In this document: piece after piece, positions 9,522 to 20,615 of the stretch
Layout of the letters: each line of letters begins with the position of its first letter
Numbering within the stretch: the stretch's first letter is position 1
Source: Zygaena filipendulae
Lineage: Eukaryota; Arthropoda; Insecta; Lepidoptera; Zygaenidae
NCBI GenBank assembly: GCA_907165275.2
Contig: CAJRBF020000005.1
Span: forward strand, 62,001 to 126,000
Length of the DNA stretch: 64,000 nucleotides
Reading direction: 5' to 3'
Made by a program: the position numbers and the translations under genes
Notes under the pieces: generated by a model
The model's input: only the letters and a program-made list of their open reading frames with translations
Database searches by the model: none
What the model was told of the DNA's origin: nothing

Positions 9522-12334
9522 TTAAGTTTCTGAATTTTTATTGAGGACCAAGAGGCAAATCCAATGTCTTTGAATTGGACAGTCCGCTCTAGCTGCAATC
9601 ATCTTCAAGATGCTGTTGCCACTGGTTCGAAGGCGCTGCAGCAGGGAGGCGGCCTTTTTGCGCATGATGGCATGAAATCCATCTGTCCGAGCCTCTGCAA
9701 ACATCCCCGAGGCACTGCAGCGCCACGGCAGCCCCAGCAGCATCCTGAAGGCGTTGTTATATTGCACGCGCAGGGCGCTGTATGCTCGTCGCGAATATGT
9801 CACCCACAGGCCGCTCGAGTAGAAACTTTGGCAGAACGCCTTGAATAACATAACTTTAACGTCTGCGGTACATCGTGCGAACCTGCGGGCAAGCATATTG
9901 CTCCTCACCGACAACGCCCTACGCTCCCTCTCGATATCTTCATCGTCCCTCTGGTCACACGTGACGACATGTCCTAAATACTTAAATCTATTCACTACCC
10001 TTAGTGGGAACCCGTTGAGACACACAGGCGGCACACTGCGTGGCTGTTGTTTAGGTGCTTGAAAAACTAGAATCTTACTTTTACTGGTGTTATATTTTAA
10101 GCCGTGCACCGCTGCGTATGTCTCGCAAGTTTCAAGCAGCTGTCTAAGACCACTTATTGAGGGACTGAGTAGCACCATATCATCCGCGTAGCTGATGTTA
10201 TTGACACACGTACCGTCAATATGACAGCCGATATGCATGCCGCTCAGTCGCTCAACAAGTTGGTTCATATATAAATTAAATAAAAGAGGAGAGCTTAATC
10301 CCCCCTGTCTAACCCCACATTCCAGACCATACTCATCCGACAGAGCATCCGCCCATCTCACCTGATTTTTCTGGTGAGAGTACCAATATTGAAAAAGGGT
10401 AGTGTATTCCTCAGGTACACCAGCATCTCCCAACCTGGCCCACAGCGTATTGTACGAGACCAGGTCAAACGCCTTTGACAGGTCGAGGAAACAAGCATAA
10501 ACCGAAGTCTTTCTATCAGTATAGTACCTGACAGTGTGCTTTAAAGTTAGAATAGCGCTCTCCGTAGACACACCTGCTCTGAAGCCAAATTGGGCGTCAT
10601 GTAAATTTAAATATTCCGAGACGCAGCTATTTAACAAACTGTCAAGTACCTTGGCTGCGATGGTGGCAAGTGAGATGGGCCGATAGTTACTTATGTCGGA
10701 TGTGTCACCCGTCTTGTTCTTGACAATTGGCACCACTATAGTTCGCATTAGCTCTTCAGGCAGGTACGAGTGACTGATACATAGGGTAAAGAACAACGAC
10801 AAAACACGGGGTAGATGAACTCCCGCGTATTTATAGTGCTCGATACTGAGGCCATCGTGACCTGGAGATTTGCCCCGCTGCATTGTAGCAACAATTTTGG
10901 CCACTTTATTAGCCGGTATCTTAACGATTTTTTTAGTCACAATAGCCTCACCATCGCGCATAAACTCTCTCGACATTGGGTCTAAGGGTGACTTGACAGT
11001 AAAATGATCTCTAAAAGCATTGGCAATTTCTTGGTGGTCATTAGCGCTACCGACACACATTGGGAGGCTCGGTCTAACATTCATCTTATTAGTGTTCTTC
11101 CAAAAAGTTTTGAAATCTTTAGCAGAACTATTCTGAGCGAGCTGGTCCATTCTTACTTGGTCCTGTCTGTCCTGACACCATTTTAATTTAGCTTTGAAAC
11201 GCTTTCTTGCCTCAGTCATTTCATTAAATAATGTACCACTAGCTGGCCGGCCAGCCGATATCCACGATTTAAACTTAAGCCGAGCCTCCCGATGGGGGCC
11301 TGCCACGTACTTATTCCACCCTGTTACGTATCCACCCTTTTTACGACACTTCTTTCTACATGTATAAGTGGCAGCCTGTGATAGTATATTGACAATGTTA
11401 CAGTACATGTCGTCAAGGACGGAAAAATGGTCTTTATCATTACAAAACCCATCACAACATTTACCTAGTAATTGTGGGAAATCAATTAGCCTCAATTTAG
11501 AGCAGCAAAAGTCATGGTATTGACTAATCTGCTGAGAGTTTCTTTCACCCCATATAACCTTGTTAAAATTTCTACTCCCTCGTAAGTCGGTAACCTTAGG
11601 CTTTATTTTATTTAGGTCACATTGAACTATAAGGGGAAAGTGATCAGACCAGTACATGTCATATAGAACTTTCACACTACCCACAGTATCACGAGCCGAC
11701 TCAGTGACGATACAGTGGTCCAACCATCTATTGCACCCATGAGCATCACTACGATATGTGTATGTATTGCTACCACACACTTCCAAATCAACACACAACC
11801 AGTTTTCGTCCACACAAAATTCAAGCAATTTATTACAAAACAATTCATTAGGATGTGCATTAAAGTCTCCCAATATATAAAAAGCCTCTACTCCTTGTTA
11901 GACTCCAACTCCACAACAGAACGAATAACACTGAGACACTCGGTGAATTCAATGATGTTGTCATATGTATTTATTGGCATATAGACACTAAATACAACTA
12001 TAGCTTTATTATTACTTACAGTTATTCTAATCCCACAAACCCTTACACTATCACACTTTATCAAAGAGACCGTGTCGAACGCACTCTTACGCCACAAAAG
12101 CGCTACGCCACCATACGGTCTACCACTTAGTAAGCCAGCCGATGTGTCGACAGCAGACGTGCCAGTGCAACCAAAGTCGTCATCGACCGTGCCGAGAAGC
12201 GGCAAGTCATGCGGCAACAGCCATGTTTCCTGAAGGGCTACAACATCAGCTGACTGACATAGTGTCTTAATTCCTTCAATTGATCTTTTAAACGATTTAC
12301 AATTAAAGCTAACAATATTACTGTAGTTATCCAT
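9522..12334 (-). pseudogene. LINE copy 2 ORF2: endonuclease-reverse transcriptase, one frameshift
   Basis: This is an APE-type endonuclease plus RT. The endonuclease starts at 12334 with SFNCKSFKRS (Asn) and LQETWL (Glu). The frame then changes near 11875-11890, where a single base appears to be missing, and continues as LGDFNAHP and SDHFPLIV (catalytic Asp-His). RT motifs follow: PGHDGLSIEH, YRPISLATI, FLDLSKAFD, CGVRQGGLSSP and the intact catalytic YADD, then a C-terminal domain ending at 9522. The expected role is target-primed reverse transcription in the nucleus. Because of the frameshift only the RT part (9522-11873, 783 codons) is contiguous. A sequencing error at the frameshift cannot be excluded. 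Confidence 0.93.
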
Positions 12335-12499
12335 CGAAAGTCAATATTTAATATAGCAAAATATAGTACAGTATAAACTTAAAATCTAATTTCTCTAGTA
12401 AGTATATTATAGTAACTACCTATTCTAATTAATTATTTATATTTATTTATTTATTTATATTTATTTATTTATTTATATTTATTTATTTATTTATATTTA

Positions 12500-13792
12500 T
12501 TATTTTCTATCATAAAATTTAACAAAACGCCTAAACGAAATTCCTGATGGCCAAAGATTGTTATCCAGAAACGTGTCTATATTACACTTAGTCACAAAAA
12601 GTTTGTATGCATTGTAATCTCTTTGCCGTTTCATTTTAATTTTTACAAGTGATACTTTTTCTTTAGTCTTCTCATAAATATAATTTATAATGTCTTGTTC
12701 AGCCACTTCTTTATGCACGTTTGATATATAAAGCGGCACTTTCGTGTCCGCCGCTTTAAATTTTTGATACTTTCCATCGGATTCAAAAGCTGCTGTACCT
12801 CTTTGACTAATGAAACGGTTTCTTAATCTTTTTTTTTGAATCAAGATCCAATCATCACTCTTCTTTAGTTCCTTCCATTCACCATCTCTCTGCAATATGT
12901 CTGAAAAAGCTGTACTTTTTGACGGTAACAAAATTTCAGTTTTATTTATATCACCAATAGTATCTGCTCTAAACTGTTTGCGTCGAATCTCACTTGTTTG
13001 TTTGTCACTCTGTAAACACAGTTCAGGTGTTCTGCCGTCATCGCTTTGACGTACAGAACATTTATCCGTCAAAATATTATTCGCCTTACTCGTACTATTA
13101 CCACACGCACGTTGTGACTTTTCATTTACCCTCGTCTCAGTTATGGGCGAAGAATGACACGATCGTTCGGCAAAAACAGCTGAATTGTTTACGAGTTTGT
13201 TCTCGCAGGAGTTGTTAAGTAATTCACTTGCGAACGACATATTATTGTTGTATGATGTTGTGAGTGCCATTGGCCCACTGTCACACATTGCGTACCCTCC
13301 TCTTTTTAAATTAATATTTTGTTCTTGGTTCAAAGACGACAAAGTTTTACGAAAATCACTAAAACGATCTTCAAGCTCGTTTTTGGTGACATAAATATGT
13401 CTTATGTCTTGAATATTTTTCTCCAAAATAACTATTTTCTTTAGCAAAGCTGTTACGTCAACGTGGTCAAACGTAACGGGCGGTAATTTCTCTAAACTTT
13501 TTGCCACAAAAATCGGTATCTGTTCAGGATCCGTTTCTTTAAGTAAACAAATAATGTCTTCAATATTACGCAAAGTTTTACCTTGACGTTTTCTTGCAGT
13601 GGGTTTCCTACCCACCGATTCAAAAAGCAACGACTTAGCTACTTGAATGTCATCCGCGCTAAATGCACTTTCACAAATCTGTACCAGACTTTGTTCATCC
13701 ATCACGTCTTGCTTATTTTGCACAAACGCCAAGACTTCACATATAACAATGTTACAGTTAGAACATTTCAGCCTTTCCGATACATGAGTCAT
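12500..13792 (-). CDS. LINE copy 2 ORF1 (RNA-binding gag-like protein), intact
   Basis: This is an uninterrupted 430-codon frame. Visible are an N-terminal cysteine pair (CSNCN, residues 10-14), the conserved block FVAKSLEKLPPVTFDH (about residues 105-120), a predicted coiled-coil-like stretch around LLKKIVILEKNIQDI, a polar low-complexity middle, and a C-terminal region that starts AADTKVPLYISNVHK and ends DNNLWPSGISFRRF. The C-terminal region is typical of invertebrate LINE ORF1 proteins that condense the element RNA. No CCHC knuckle is seen. ORF1 and ORF2 are separated by 165 bp of TTTA-rich DNA. The function is inferred from position and family. Confidence 0.85.
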   Translation of the reverse strand: MTHVSERLKCSNCNIVICEVLAFVQNKQDVMDEQSLVQICESAFSADDIQVAKSLLFESVGRKPTARKRQGKTLRNIEDIICLLKETDPEQIPIFVAKSLEKLPPVTFDHVDVTALLKKIVILEKNIQDIRHIYVTKNELEDRFSDFRKTLSSLNQEQNINLKRGGYAMCDSGPMALTTSYNNNMSFASELLNNSCENKLVNNSAVFAERSCHSSPITETRVNEKSQRACGNSTSKANNILTDKCSVRQSDDGRTPELCLQSDKQTSEIRRKQFRADTIGDINKTEILLPSKSTAFSDILQRDGEWKELKKSDDWILIQKKRLRNRFISQRGTAAFESDGKYQKFKAADTKVPLYISNVHKEVAEQDIINYIYEKTKEKVSLVKIKMKRQRDYNAYKLFVTKCNIDTFLDNNLWPSGISFRRFVKFYDRK

Positions 13793-13844
13793 TTTCGTAA
13801 CGAAATACAGTGACCTACGTCCTCATCGGAACGACGCCACAACG

Positions 13845-16519
13845 CCATAAGGTCCTATAAAATTTTTTTGGCTATAATTAAAATCTTAAATAATTATTAA
13901 AGTATAGAAGATAATAAAATACACCTATAAAATTACATTTAAAACATATTAGAGGACATTGCGGTTCAAATAACATCGAAAACAAGTTTTAGTACGTTTA
14001 TCAATAATAACTCCTAAACTAAAGAAGTTAGGACAAAATATTATATGAAGGAAAGTGCTTGTGTTAGGGAATACCAAATGTATATTGAATTTCGAGAGTA
14101 TAGGAGCAAGTTAGAAAACGCGAATCCCCCCATGCAGGCGTCTCGCAATACAGGGCCGAACGCACCGCCAGTATCCACGAGCCGTATATCTACGGGGAAT
14201 ACGGAGGTGAAAAAATGTCCTGACGACAAAAGTTTGTTGGGAAAGTAAATTGATAATAGTGTAATAATAAACGAATGCGCTGGGGAGGGAACGTCTAAGG
14301 GACAATAAATATAATATTATTGCACATTTATCAAACATAAAATTTATTTTCTCATACAAATTTTTTAATAAATAATATTCATGCAAAGTACGTCGTGGTC
14401 GAGCGGTCTGCGCGCAGAACGATTTATCGGTTTGTGCAAGGATTCATACATGCGACCTGGAAGTTTCTTCATTACGCATTGTGTCCTGATTGCGTTGTGC
14501 AGAGGCGAGCATGCGCGATTGTGATACTTGGTGGTCGCATGAAAGCGTATGTGGGCCGATGTGCTTCGTGAACGAGATGCTTTGAGTAGAATATTTGTAT
14601 TGATTTTATCATTACAAAAGACGGTTCGTTACGAATAGTCTTGTTGAGCGAGCGATAGCGCAGAGTGGTTTAATGTTTTTGTGCGAAGGTCTGTCAGTGC
14701 ACTTGACGTCCGTTAGGATATCTCGAGCGTAGACCTGAAAACATTAGTCACGAGGAAGGATCTTCAAATCACAGTACCAAATAGGCTCGAAGCAAACGGA
14801 ACTCTAATCTTGAACGGTTGGACATTGCACGTCGCGAGCGTATGATGGCGTAGATGGGTAAAATCCGCGCCTTGAGTCATCTGCGCCGTGACGAGTTTCG
14901 TTATGCGCCTTGTACCTTACCTTGAATAACAACGCCTTCCGTGTTATTCAATCTACATATCACCGATGCGGCTGACTGGAGATGCCGGCCCTCTCCTACA
15001 CCAGGGAAGGGTTGTTCGCTCTTCTTTCTGTTTTATCTTTCTTTTTATTACAAATATTATCGATGGGTCAATGCGCTCTGTGGCTCGATTGCTGGCTGCG
15101 GAGACAGACTGGAGCTACTGTGACTCGCAACCACATGTATGCTTACGTAGGTCCCTGCGCTTTGCGATCGAGACCGTTGTGCAGAGGCTGGGGGATCGGC
15201 TGTTGGCGACCTCGTCGCTGACGCTAGATTCTCGGCAACCTTTGTGTTTTTCAACACGATGTGCTTGCCAATGTTCTGATGTGGCAGAACGAGTTGGATG
15301 CCCGAGTGGGTTCACAGGGGAGAGAGAGCCATTCAACTCTACAGCTACGGCTAGGCTACGGCCTCACTGCTTGCAGTATGACAGAGTGTTCATCAGCTGA
15401 AGTTCCAGGTTCCAGGGAGAGATTGGTCTCCGATAACACACACATACAATTTTGGATCACTGTGCTGGGGTTTGGTTTGTGGTGGTCCCACCCAACCCTG
15501 GTCTTCGGGCTGGCACATATTCAAGGGCTCACCATGGCTCCAACGCGGCGGTAGTCTTCGGACTGGGGACGTACAGTCTCCTCACTGGATTCCTGAAACG
15601 GACGCTGGTGAATGATCTTAGATGTAACCATCTAGAATGATCCTCTACCTTGTGAAACAGGTTGGGGGAGGTGACGAAGGCATTGTGCTGGATGGTCATC
15701 ACCGTGGAATAGCGCAGGAGGGGCTATACCACCTTCCGGCGAATACTTATGTATTAACTGGAAGCCTTACCTTCGGTTTGACGTCGGGATTGGTTGCAGT
15801 GCCAACAATCATTTCACGTAGTACTTGAGGTTCCTGTGGCCAATGCTTGCGTCATGCTGAGGGGACAAAATCTGGTCGACCTTGGAATAGAATCGTCTGG
15901 GTGGTTTATTAAATATATTTATGCGTCCTGGCAATGTCTGAGCCATCTGAGCCAGGAATGGTAGCTTTTGACGAGATGTTGACCGGGGTTAAACCGACAG
16001 ACACAACCTAAAACAGACTGTAGAGATAGACAAACATAAGGGTCAAGATTATTCAAACTTAGCCTACAAGCCAATAGATTAGGCCGGAAAACAAACTAAT
16101 AAAATAGGGCATCGATATAATGTTAGGGAGGCAGGTCGTCACAAACAAACTAACAAAACTAGATCATCCACATAAATAGATTAAAAATAGATCATCCACC
16201 TAAAGTCAGGAAAGAGGTCGCGCGAAAGCAATAAAAATAGAGATTCGTCCGTGTACTAGTCTAAAATCGTTCGTGTATTCGCTAGACATAAATTAGAGAT
16301 CGTTCATGTATTAATTTTAGAATCTTAGCTATAAACTTAACCAAACTAAAAAACTATGATGCAAATACTAAGACGATAGTTCAATCTCAACCTAAAAGGA
16401 TCATAGGTTACTGCACACAACGAATTTAGAGTCCTAACCACTAGACAATCAGGCCAAATTAGAGATCATCGTAGTAAGAAGTAGATCGGAGAAAGTCGCG
16501 CGAGGGGGGGTAAGTTACA
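13845..16519 (+). mobile_element. 3' LTR of gypsy element A (continuation)
   Basis: This continues the LTR begun at 9408. It is colinear with, and very similar to, the solo LTR at 31141-33878, and ends ...AAGTTACA at 16519. The full LTR is about 2.68 kb, which is exceptionally long. Open frames of 60-144 codons exist (for example 14966-15400) but differ between copies mostly by replacement changes, so I do not call genes. LTR B (16904-19040) is a divergent relative that shares the start TGTGACG, the end GTTACA and several internal blocks. The left LTR of element A lies outside the window. Confidence 0.9.
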
Positions 16520-16716
16520 TCATCAACGGTTGCGTTTGGCAAGTAATCGATGCCTTCTTCCTCCAACACTTGTTGTAGCTGTTGCTTCGAACACTTGTAG
16601 ATGAGAGATCGTTTTCCAGTTCTTACTAACGCTATTAAATCATGATCCGTCTCTTCTTTTGGAATTGTATCGAAGGATAATTCAGAGTCTTCAGCCTCCG
16701 AGGAAGACGTCGACAT
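16520..16716 (-). pseudogene. Gag N-terminus of an older LTR retroelement (D)
   Basis: The frame from ATG 16716 gives about 65 codons: an acidic start (MSTSSSEAEDSELSFD) then HDLIALVRTGKRSLIY and LQQVLEEEGIDY. This is the kind of short SAP-like N-terminal segment that begins gag in some insect gypsy elements (inferred, from memory). It is cut at 16519 by the end of gypsy A's LTR. Its 5' leader continues to 16903, is interrupted by element B, and resumes at 26650-26686 with a PBS-like TGGCGACGAG and an LTR end. No further gag, pol or right LTR of D is in the window. Confidence 0.5.
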
Positions 16717-16903
16717 GTAGGTATAACACTACTTTCGTTTGTTTGCCGGTAAAAATTTAGTTCATCGGCCAACTTCATGTATGGCGTCGATTGGTTAGAT
16801 TGATAGCATGGCGCTGTTAATATGGCGTCACTTGGAATAGGTAAGATTGATCTTTTCTTTATTTTATTTTTTTGATAAGTATTTTGCTCGACCTTTAACA
16901 CTT

Positions 16904-19040
16904 TGTGACGCCCTGTGAGGCTCACAAAATTTTTTATTTTATTTAAATATTAATTTCATATATATAATGGGTGTATTATAGCATAATACACTTATTATAT
17001 TATATTAAAAATGATTTAATAAACATTGCGGGTCCATATACTCACAATGTTCATTTTGTATGTTTGTACGTGAATAACTCGGAAACTAGTGTAAACAGAC
17101 TTGGTTCATACGACCTAGGATGTTTATACTAGGAAATACTAACTTTGTGTTTAATTTCAGAACACCCCCCAACCCCCCGCATACCCCTCTCGAATAGGGC
17201 GTGAACGCACCGCCAGTATCCACGCGGCCATACACCGTCGTGGAGACGGCGAGCGAGCGCGCGGACGCAGAGCGTGTGCGGGCGGACGAGTGTGCGGGCG
17301 AGCGAGCGCGCAGATGTAGAGTGGTGTATAGACGAGCGAGCGCACATACAAAGGGATGTGAAGGCAATCGAGTGCGCGTAGGCGACTCGTATGTGCGCCG
17401 CGGTTGAATTGAAATATTATAAGAGAAGTCGTCACCACGAGTGTCGAGATGGAGTGTGTGGAAGTTGAACGAGCCGACGCGCCTAGCGACGTGGTCGCTC
17501 TGCGCGAAAGCCTTGTCGATGTGCAATTGCAACGGTGTCTGTGCGAAGTCGTCTCGGCGACGCGCGGCTGTAGTGACTGTGCGGAGACACCTCGTCGACG
17601 CGCGGCTGTAATGGCGTCTGTGCGAAGACACTTTGCCAACGCGCGGCTGTAATGGCGTCTGTGCGAAGACACTTTGCCAACGCGCGGCTGTAAAAGGCGT
17701 CTGTGCGAAGGTACCTTTGTAGTGACTTGTTCATTACGCTTCACTGTTCATTGCGAACAACCTTGTCGAGCAGGCGGGCGTGTAATGCGTGTGTCTGTGA
17801 GGCGGCTTGGTGGTGAGATGTTGGTGGCACCCGAACGGCTTAACTAGTAAGGTAGCAACCGCTCTCGCTTCCAGGTGGGATCGGATTGTTGATGATTCAC
17901 GTTATTGGCATTTCGGTTCTGTCCCTAGTTCTTGTGACTAGATGAAATTGAGAGTCCAAGTGGGGTTGCATGGGGATGAGGCATGATCCAAATCATCCAA
18001 CACAACCTTCAAGCAGTAACACAATTGGGCTTTATGCCTTAGCTACGTGTAGCTACTATAACACAAATCAACCGACTGAAGTTATGAGGTCCGGCGAGGC
18101 TGGTCTCATTTACGTATATTTGAATTAACTTAGGGATGGTGTCGAGGTCGCGGTACTATCCGCTTTCTGGCCTCGGTCTTCGGGCTGACACGTACCCTGG
18201 GGTCTCGGTACCGCCGAATTATGGCCCCCAACGATATTGTCTGCGGACTTGGGACGTATAGTCTCTTTTGCTGGCTCCCTCTGATGGATGTCGGTCACAC
18301 TATGCTACATGCATATTATTTGGAGAATCCTCTACCTTGTGACTGCTTTTAAAGCAGGTGGTTGGCCATCACCGTGGGGTAGCGCTGGACGGGGCTACGC
18401 CGCCTCTCATAGATATTAATCTTTGGTATCTAGGAGAGTCACAATTGCACAAAGACATAGCACTTGAACGTCGTACGGGAGGTGTTCTCATGAGCATCAT
18501 ATTTCCGTCTCAGAATCCATATCGCTACTAACGTCGATAGACGGTAGTTAGCAATTATGCGAACCACCTTTGACCACGGTATCTATCTTTGGAGTCTCTC
18601 CAACACCGGGCGAACTACGTCCAAGCAAATAGTTGTTTAGCGAGCTGGAAGAAGTGAGGTCTAGCGGATGAAGCAGTGTCTGTTCGTGTATTGAAAGAGG
18701 CGACCCAACTCAATGGATGTTGGGCGACCTAAAAGATATTCCTACGGGGATACGATATTAATGATAACATAAATCTAAACTGGGCCAGGGTTCACCCAGT
18801 AAAACTATGTCAATAAATCATAGAAATATCTAATTGTTTTATTTAACTTAGCCTATCCAACCTAACTCGATGTAACGCAGTCACGAAATCTGAAGTGTCG
18901 TATCTCAACCTAAAAGAACTGAAGTTATTATAAACACAACATAGAACAGGGTCTTAACTACTAGACGAAATTGGCCGAAAATGAGATGTTCAACATCTTC
19001 GATGTTGTTCGTGTATTGAAGGAGGAGGGTGAAAGTTACA
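16904..19040 (+). repeat. 5' LTR of gypsy B (2137 bp)
   Basis: It starts TGTGACGCCCTGTGAGG and ends GGTGAAAGTTACA. An AT-rich first 250 bp is followed by a GC-rich, CpG-rich block (about 17200-17720) containing a 41-bp tandem repeat, then a long moderately AT-rich tail. The minus-strand Arg/His-rich open frames across the GC block come from the repeat and are not called. Compared with the 3' LTR it lacks 21 bp near 18345, between two 'gtg' words, consistent with slippage. Confidence 0.96.
17535..17724 (+). repeat. 41-bp tandem repeat in the 5' LTR of gypsy B (4-5 units)
   Basis: The units begin 'gtctgtgcgaag' and end 'acgcgcggctgtaatg'. Two central copies are identical ('gtctgtgcgaagacactttgccaacgcgcggctgtaatgg'), and the outer copies are diverged. 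The same array lies at 25119-25308 in the 3' LTR. Tandem arrays in LTRs often act as enhancers or insulators (as in Drosophila gypsy); a role here is untested inference. Confidence 0.85.
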
Positions 19041-19043
19041 ATT

Positions 19044-19061
19044 TGGTGCCGTGACCAGGAT
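19044..19061 (+). other. Primer binding site of gypsy B, complementary to the 3' end of tRNA-His
   Basis: TGGTGCCGTGACCAGGAT begins 3 nt after the LTR end. TGG pairs with the tRNA CCA end, and the next bases are the complement of the GCCGTGA-type acceptor stem recalled for metazoan tRNA-His. The tRNA identity rests on memory of that stem. Confidence 0.75.
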
Positions 19062-19595
19062 CATGGCTTAGATATGTAAAAGCGACCGCGACAGTGCATC
19101 GCACGGTTGGCTTACATACGAATAAACGACCGCGACAGCGTATCGCATGGTTGAACCAAATGAATAAAAACGACCGCGACAGCGAATCGCATGGTTGATC
19201 AAAAATGAATATAAATGGCCTAGGACCGTGAAGTGCATGGCTAGTTGAACAGCAAAATGTGGGGGTAACACCCTACAATTTGTTGTCCGTGAAATGGAAA
19301 GGTTATGAGATTCGACCCTGACGACGGAGTGGTTGCGTTGCAAAGGCTAAGGTTGGGGGTATTAACGTGTTTTGCTTTCACAGGTTGCCGAAGGATAAAC
19401 AATAAATAGTGAGAGTGATTCACAAAAGTTGATAGACGCTAATCAGTGCTAAAATCTAATCTGACATCGAAAGGACGATCGTATCGTGTTTAATATAATT
19501 GTACCATAGTAGTTATTAAGTTTTTCGTTTTATCTCTCCTTTATTCTATTTTATTTAGTTATAGTGTTCTCAATAAGTGTAAATAGTTAACCAAA

Positions 19596-20570
19596 ATGGG
19601 CAAGAGGAATGCGGACCCCGAAGCGGAGCATGCGGAGGCCGATGTTGCGGAGGAGAGCGTCCAACCACAACACAAGAAGAAGCGTGAGGGGAAAGAGGGC
19701 CTCTCGAAAGAAAAGGATTTTGACCGCTTATACAAGATTATGAAACGTACAACGCGGCAATTACAAAGTAAAATTGATACGCTCGAAGAGGAGCTCAAAC
19801 AGTCGGTTCAGAAGGGAGACGTATCCCAAGCGGGTACAATAGAAAACTCTGAACCCGAAGTCCAGGAAAGGATCATTTATGTGAGCGACGTATCGAATTT
19901 GCAACATGACAAGCCGAGCTTCAGCTCACCGACCAAGGGGCATCCGGTGACATTTATTGAGGACCTAGAATCCTATTTTTCAAAAAGGCGAGATATAAAG
20001 GGCCGTGAAATACAGATAGCAGTAGATTGTCTCAAGGCAGAAGCCAAGAATTGGGCTAGAATCTATAAAGACGGCTGGTACAATTTCGATGATTTCAAAC
20101 GTGAATTCCTAGAGACATACTGGGGAAAACCAGAACAAGATAAGATACGCAGAGAGATAGCATACAATAAGTGGGATAAAGAGAAATGTCCTAAGATGTC
20201 AGATCACTTCATTAGGCTTGTTGGACAGGCGAAGATGTTAACGAGGCAGATGCTCGAAGAGGATTTGGTCTCGGATATCATGAAGCACTTCCCCACGAAT
20301 GTGCAAGACCTATGGTTCTGGTCGAAGAGCCAGACTATAGCTGAGGTAACCAAGTTTCTGAGGGCTATGGATGATAACAGAGCTGATGAGCAGCCTTTGA
20401 AGCGTCAAACTTACAACAAGAGCGCCAATGAAAGTTGGAAAAAGGATTTACAAAACAAATACCGCAAGGAATGGAAAAAGCCCAGCGAGGCTAAGCCGAC
20501 GTCGACAGTGACGTCGGGCAATATAGAAGAAGTGCAGGACATGGAAGGCGCTGCGCATTTAAACAATTAG
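19596..20570 (+). CDS. gag: Gag of gypsy B
   Basis: This is a 324-codon structural protein expected to form the virus-like particle. The start is the first ATG after the leader. The order is an acidic/basic N-terminus with a nuclear-localisation-like QHKKKREGKEG (about residues 27-37), a coiled-coil-like segment (about 44-72, KIMKRTTRQLQSKIDTLEEEL), then a retrotransposon gag/capsid region (about 110-265) with the typical WARIY, FKREFLETYW and MSDHFIRLVGQAK words. There is no CCHC zinc knuckle; the basic tail (about 275-300) may bind RNA instead. The frame ends at TAG 20568-20570, two codons after the slippery heptamer that redirects ribosomes into pol. Confidence 0.92.
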   Translation: MGKRNADPEAEHAEADVAEESVQPQHKKKREGKEGLSKEKDFDRLYKIMKRTTRQLQSKIDTLEEELKQSVQKGDVSQAGTIENSEPEVQERIIYVSDVSNLQHDKPSFSSPTKGHPVTFIEDLESYFSKRRDIKGREIQIAVDCLKAEAKNWARIYKDGWYNFDDFKREFLETYWGKPEQDKIRREIAYNKWDKEKCPKMSDHFIRLVGQAKMLTRQMLEEDLVSDIMKHFPTNVQDLWFWSKSQTIAEVTKFLRAMDDNRADEQPLKRQTYNKSANESWKKDLQNKYRKEWKKPSEAKPTSTVTSGNIEEVQDMEGAAHLNN

Positions 20571-20615
20571 AGGCTGCGAAGGAGGTTCCGGTCGCAGTCA
20601 GCAGTATGAGGAACC
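20558..20615 (+). promoter_or_regulatory. Programmed -1 ribosomal frameshift signal (slippery TTTAAAC plus H-type pseudoknot)
   Basis: In gag phase the heptamer reads T TTA AAC (20558-20564), the canonical X XXY YYZ form; slipping back one base gives TTT AAA and enters the pol frame, which has no stop from there to 24016. After a 7-nt spacer, stem 1 pairs 20572-20579 with 20592-20599 (8 bp, one G-U). The loop word GGTTCC (20584-20589) is complementary to GGAACC (20610-20615), giving stem 2 of an H-type pseudoknot. The gag stop at 20568 lies in the spacer. Pairings were found by eye; the efficiency is unknown. Confidence 0.85.

Larger units (their letters stand above)
9423..13844 (-). mobile_element. 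Non-LTR retrotransposon copy 2 (CR1/Daphne-like LINE), nearly intact, inserted in LTR A
   Basis: This is a minus-strand element with a 5' UTR (13793-13844), ORF1 (12500-13792), an AT-rich spacer, ORF2 (9522-12334) and a 3' UTR ending in (TAA/ATT)n. It is flanked by a 6-bp TSD CCATAA (9417-9422 and 13845-13850), present once in the solo LTR of the same family at 31150. The only visible lesion is one frameshift in the endonuclease, so this is the best reference for the family and for judging the deletions in copy 1. Confidence 0.9.

Noticed and set aside
14966..15400. 144-codon frame in LTR A, also present in the solo LTR at 32272-32706
   Set aside because: Differences between the two copies are mostly replacement changes with no sign of constraint, and no motif is present.
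16635..16925. 96-codon minus-strand frame with basic residues
   Set aside because: Lies across the leader of element D and the start of LTR B, and out of frame with the gag-like segment.
17086..17744. Arg/His-rich minus-strand frames up to 195 codons in LTR B (also 24670-25328)
   Set aside because: Produced by the CpG-rich tandem repeat; composition follows the DNA repeat and there is no start context or domain.
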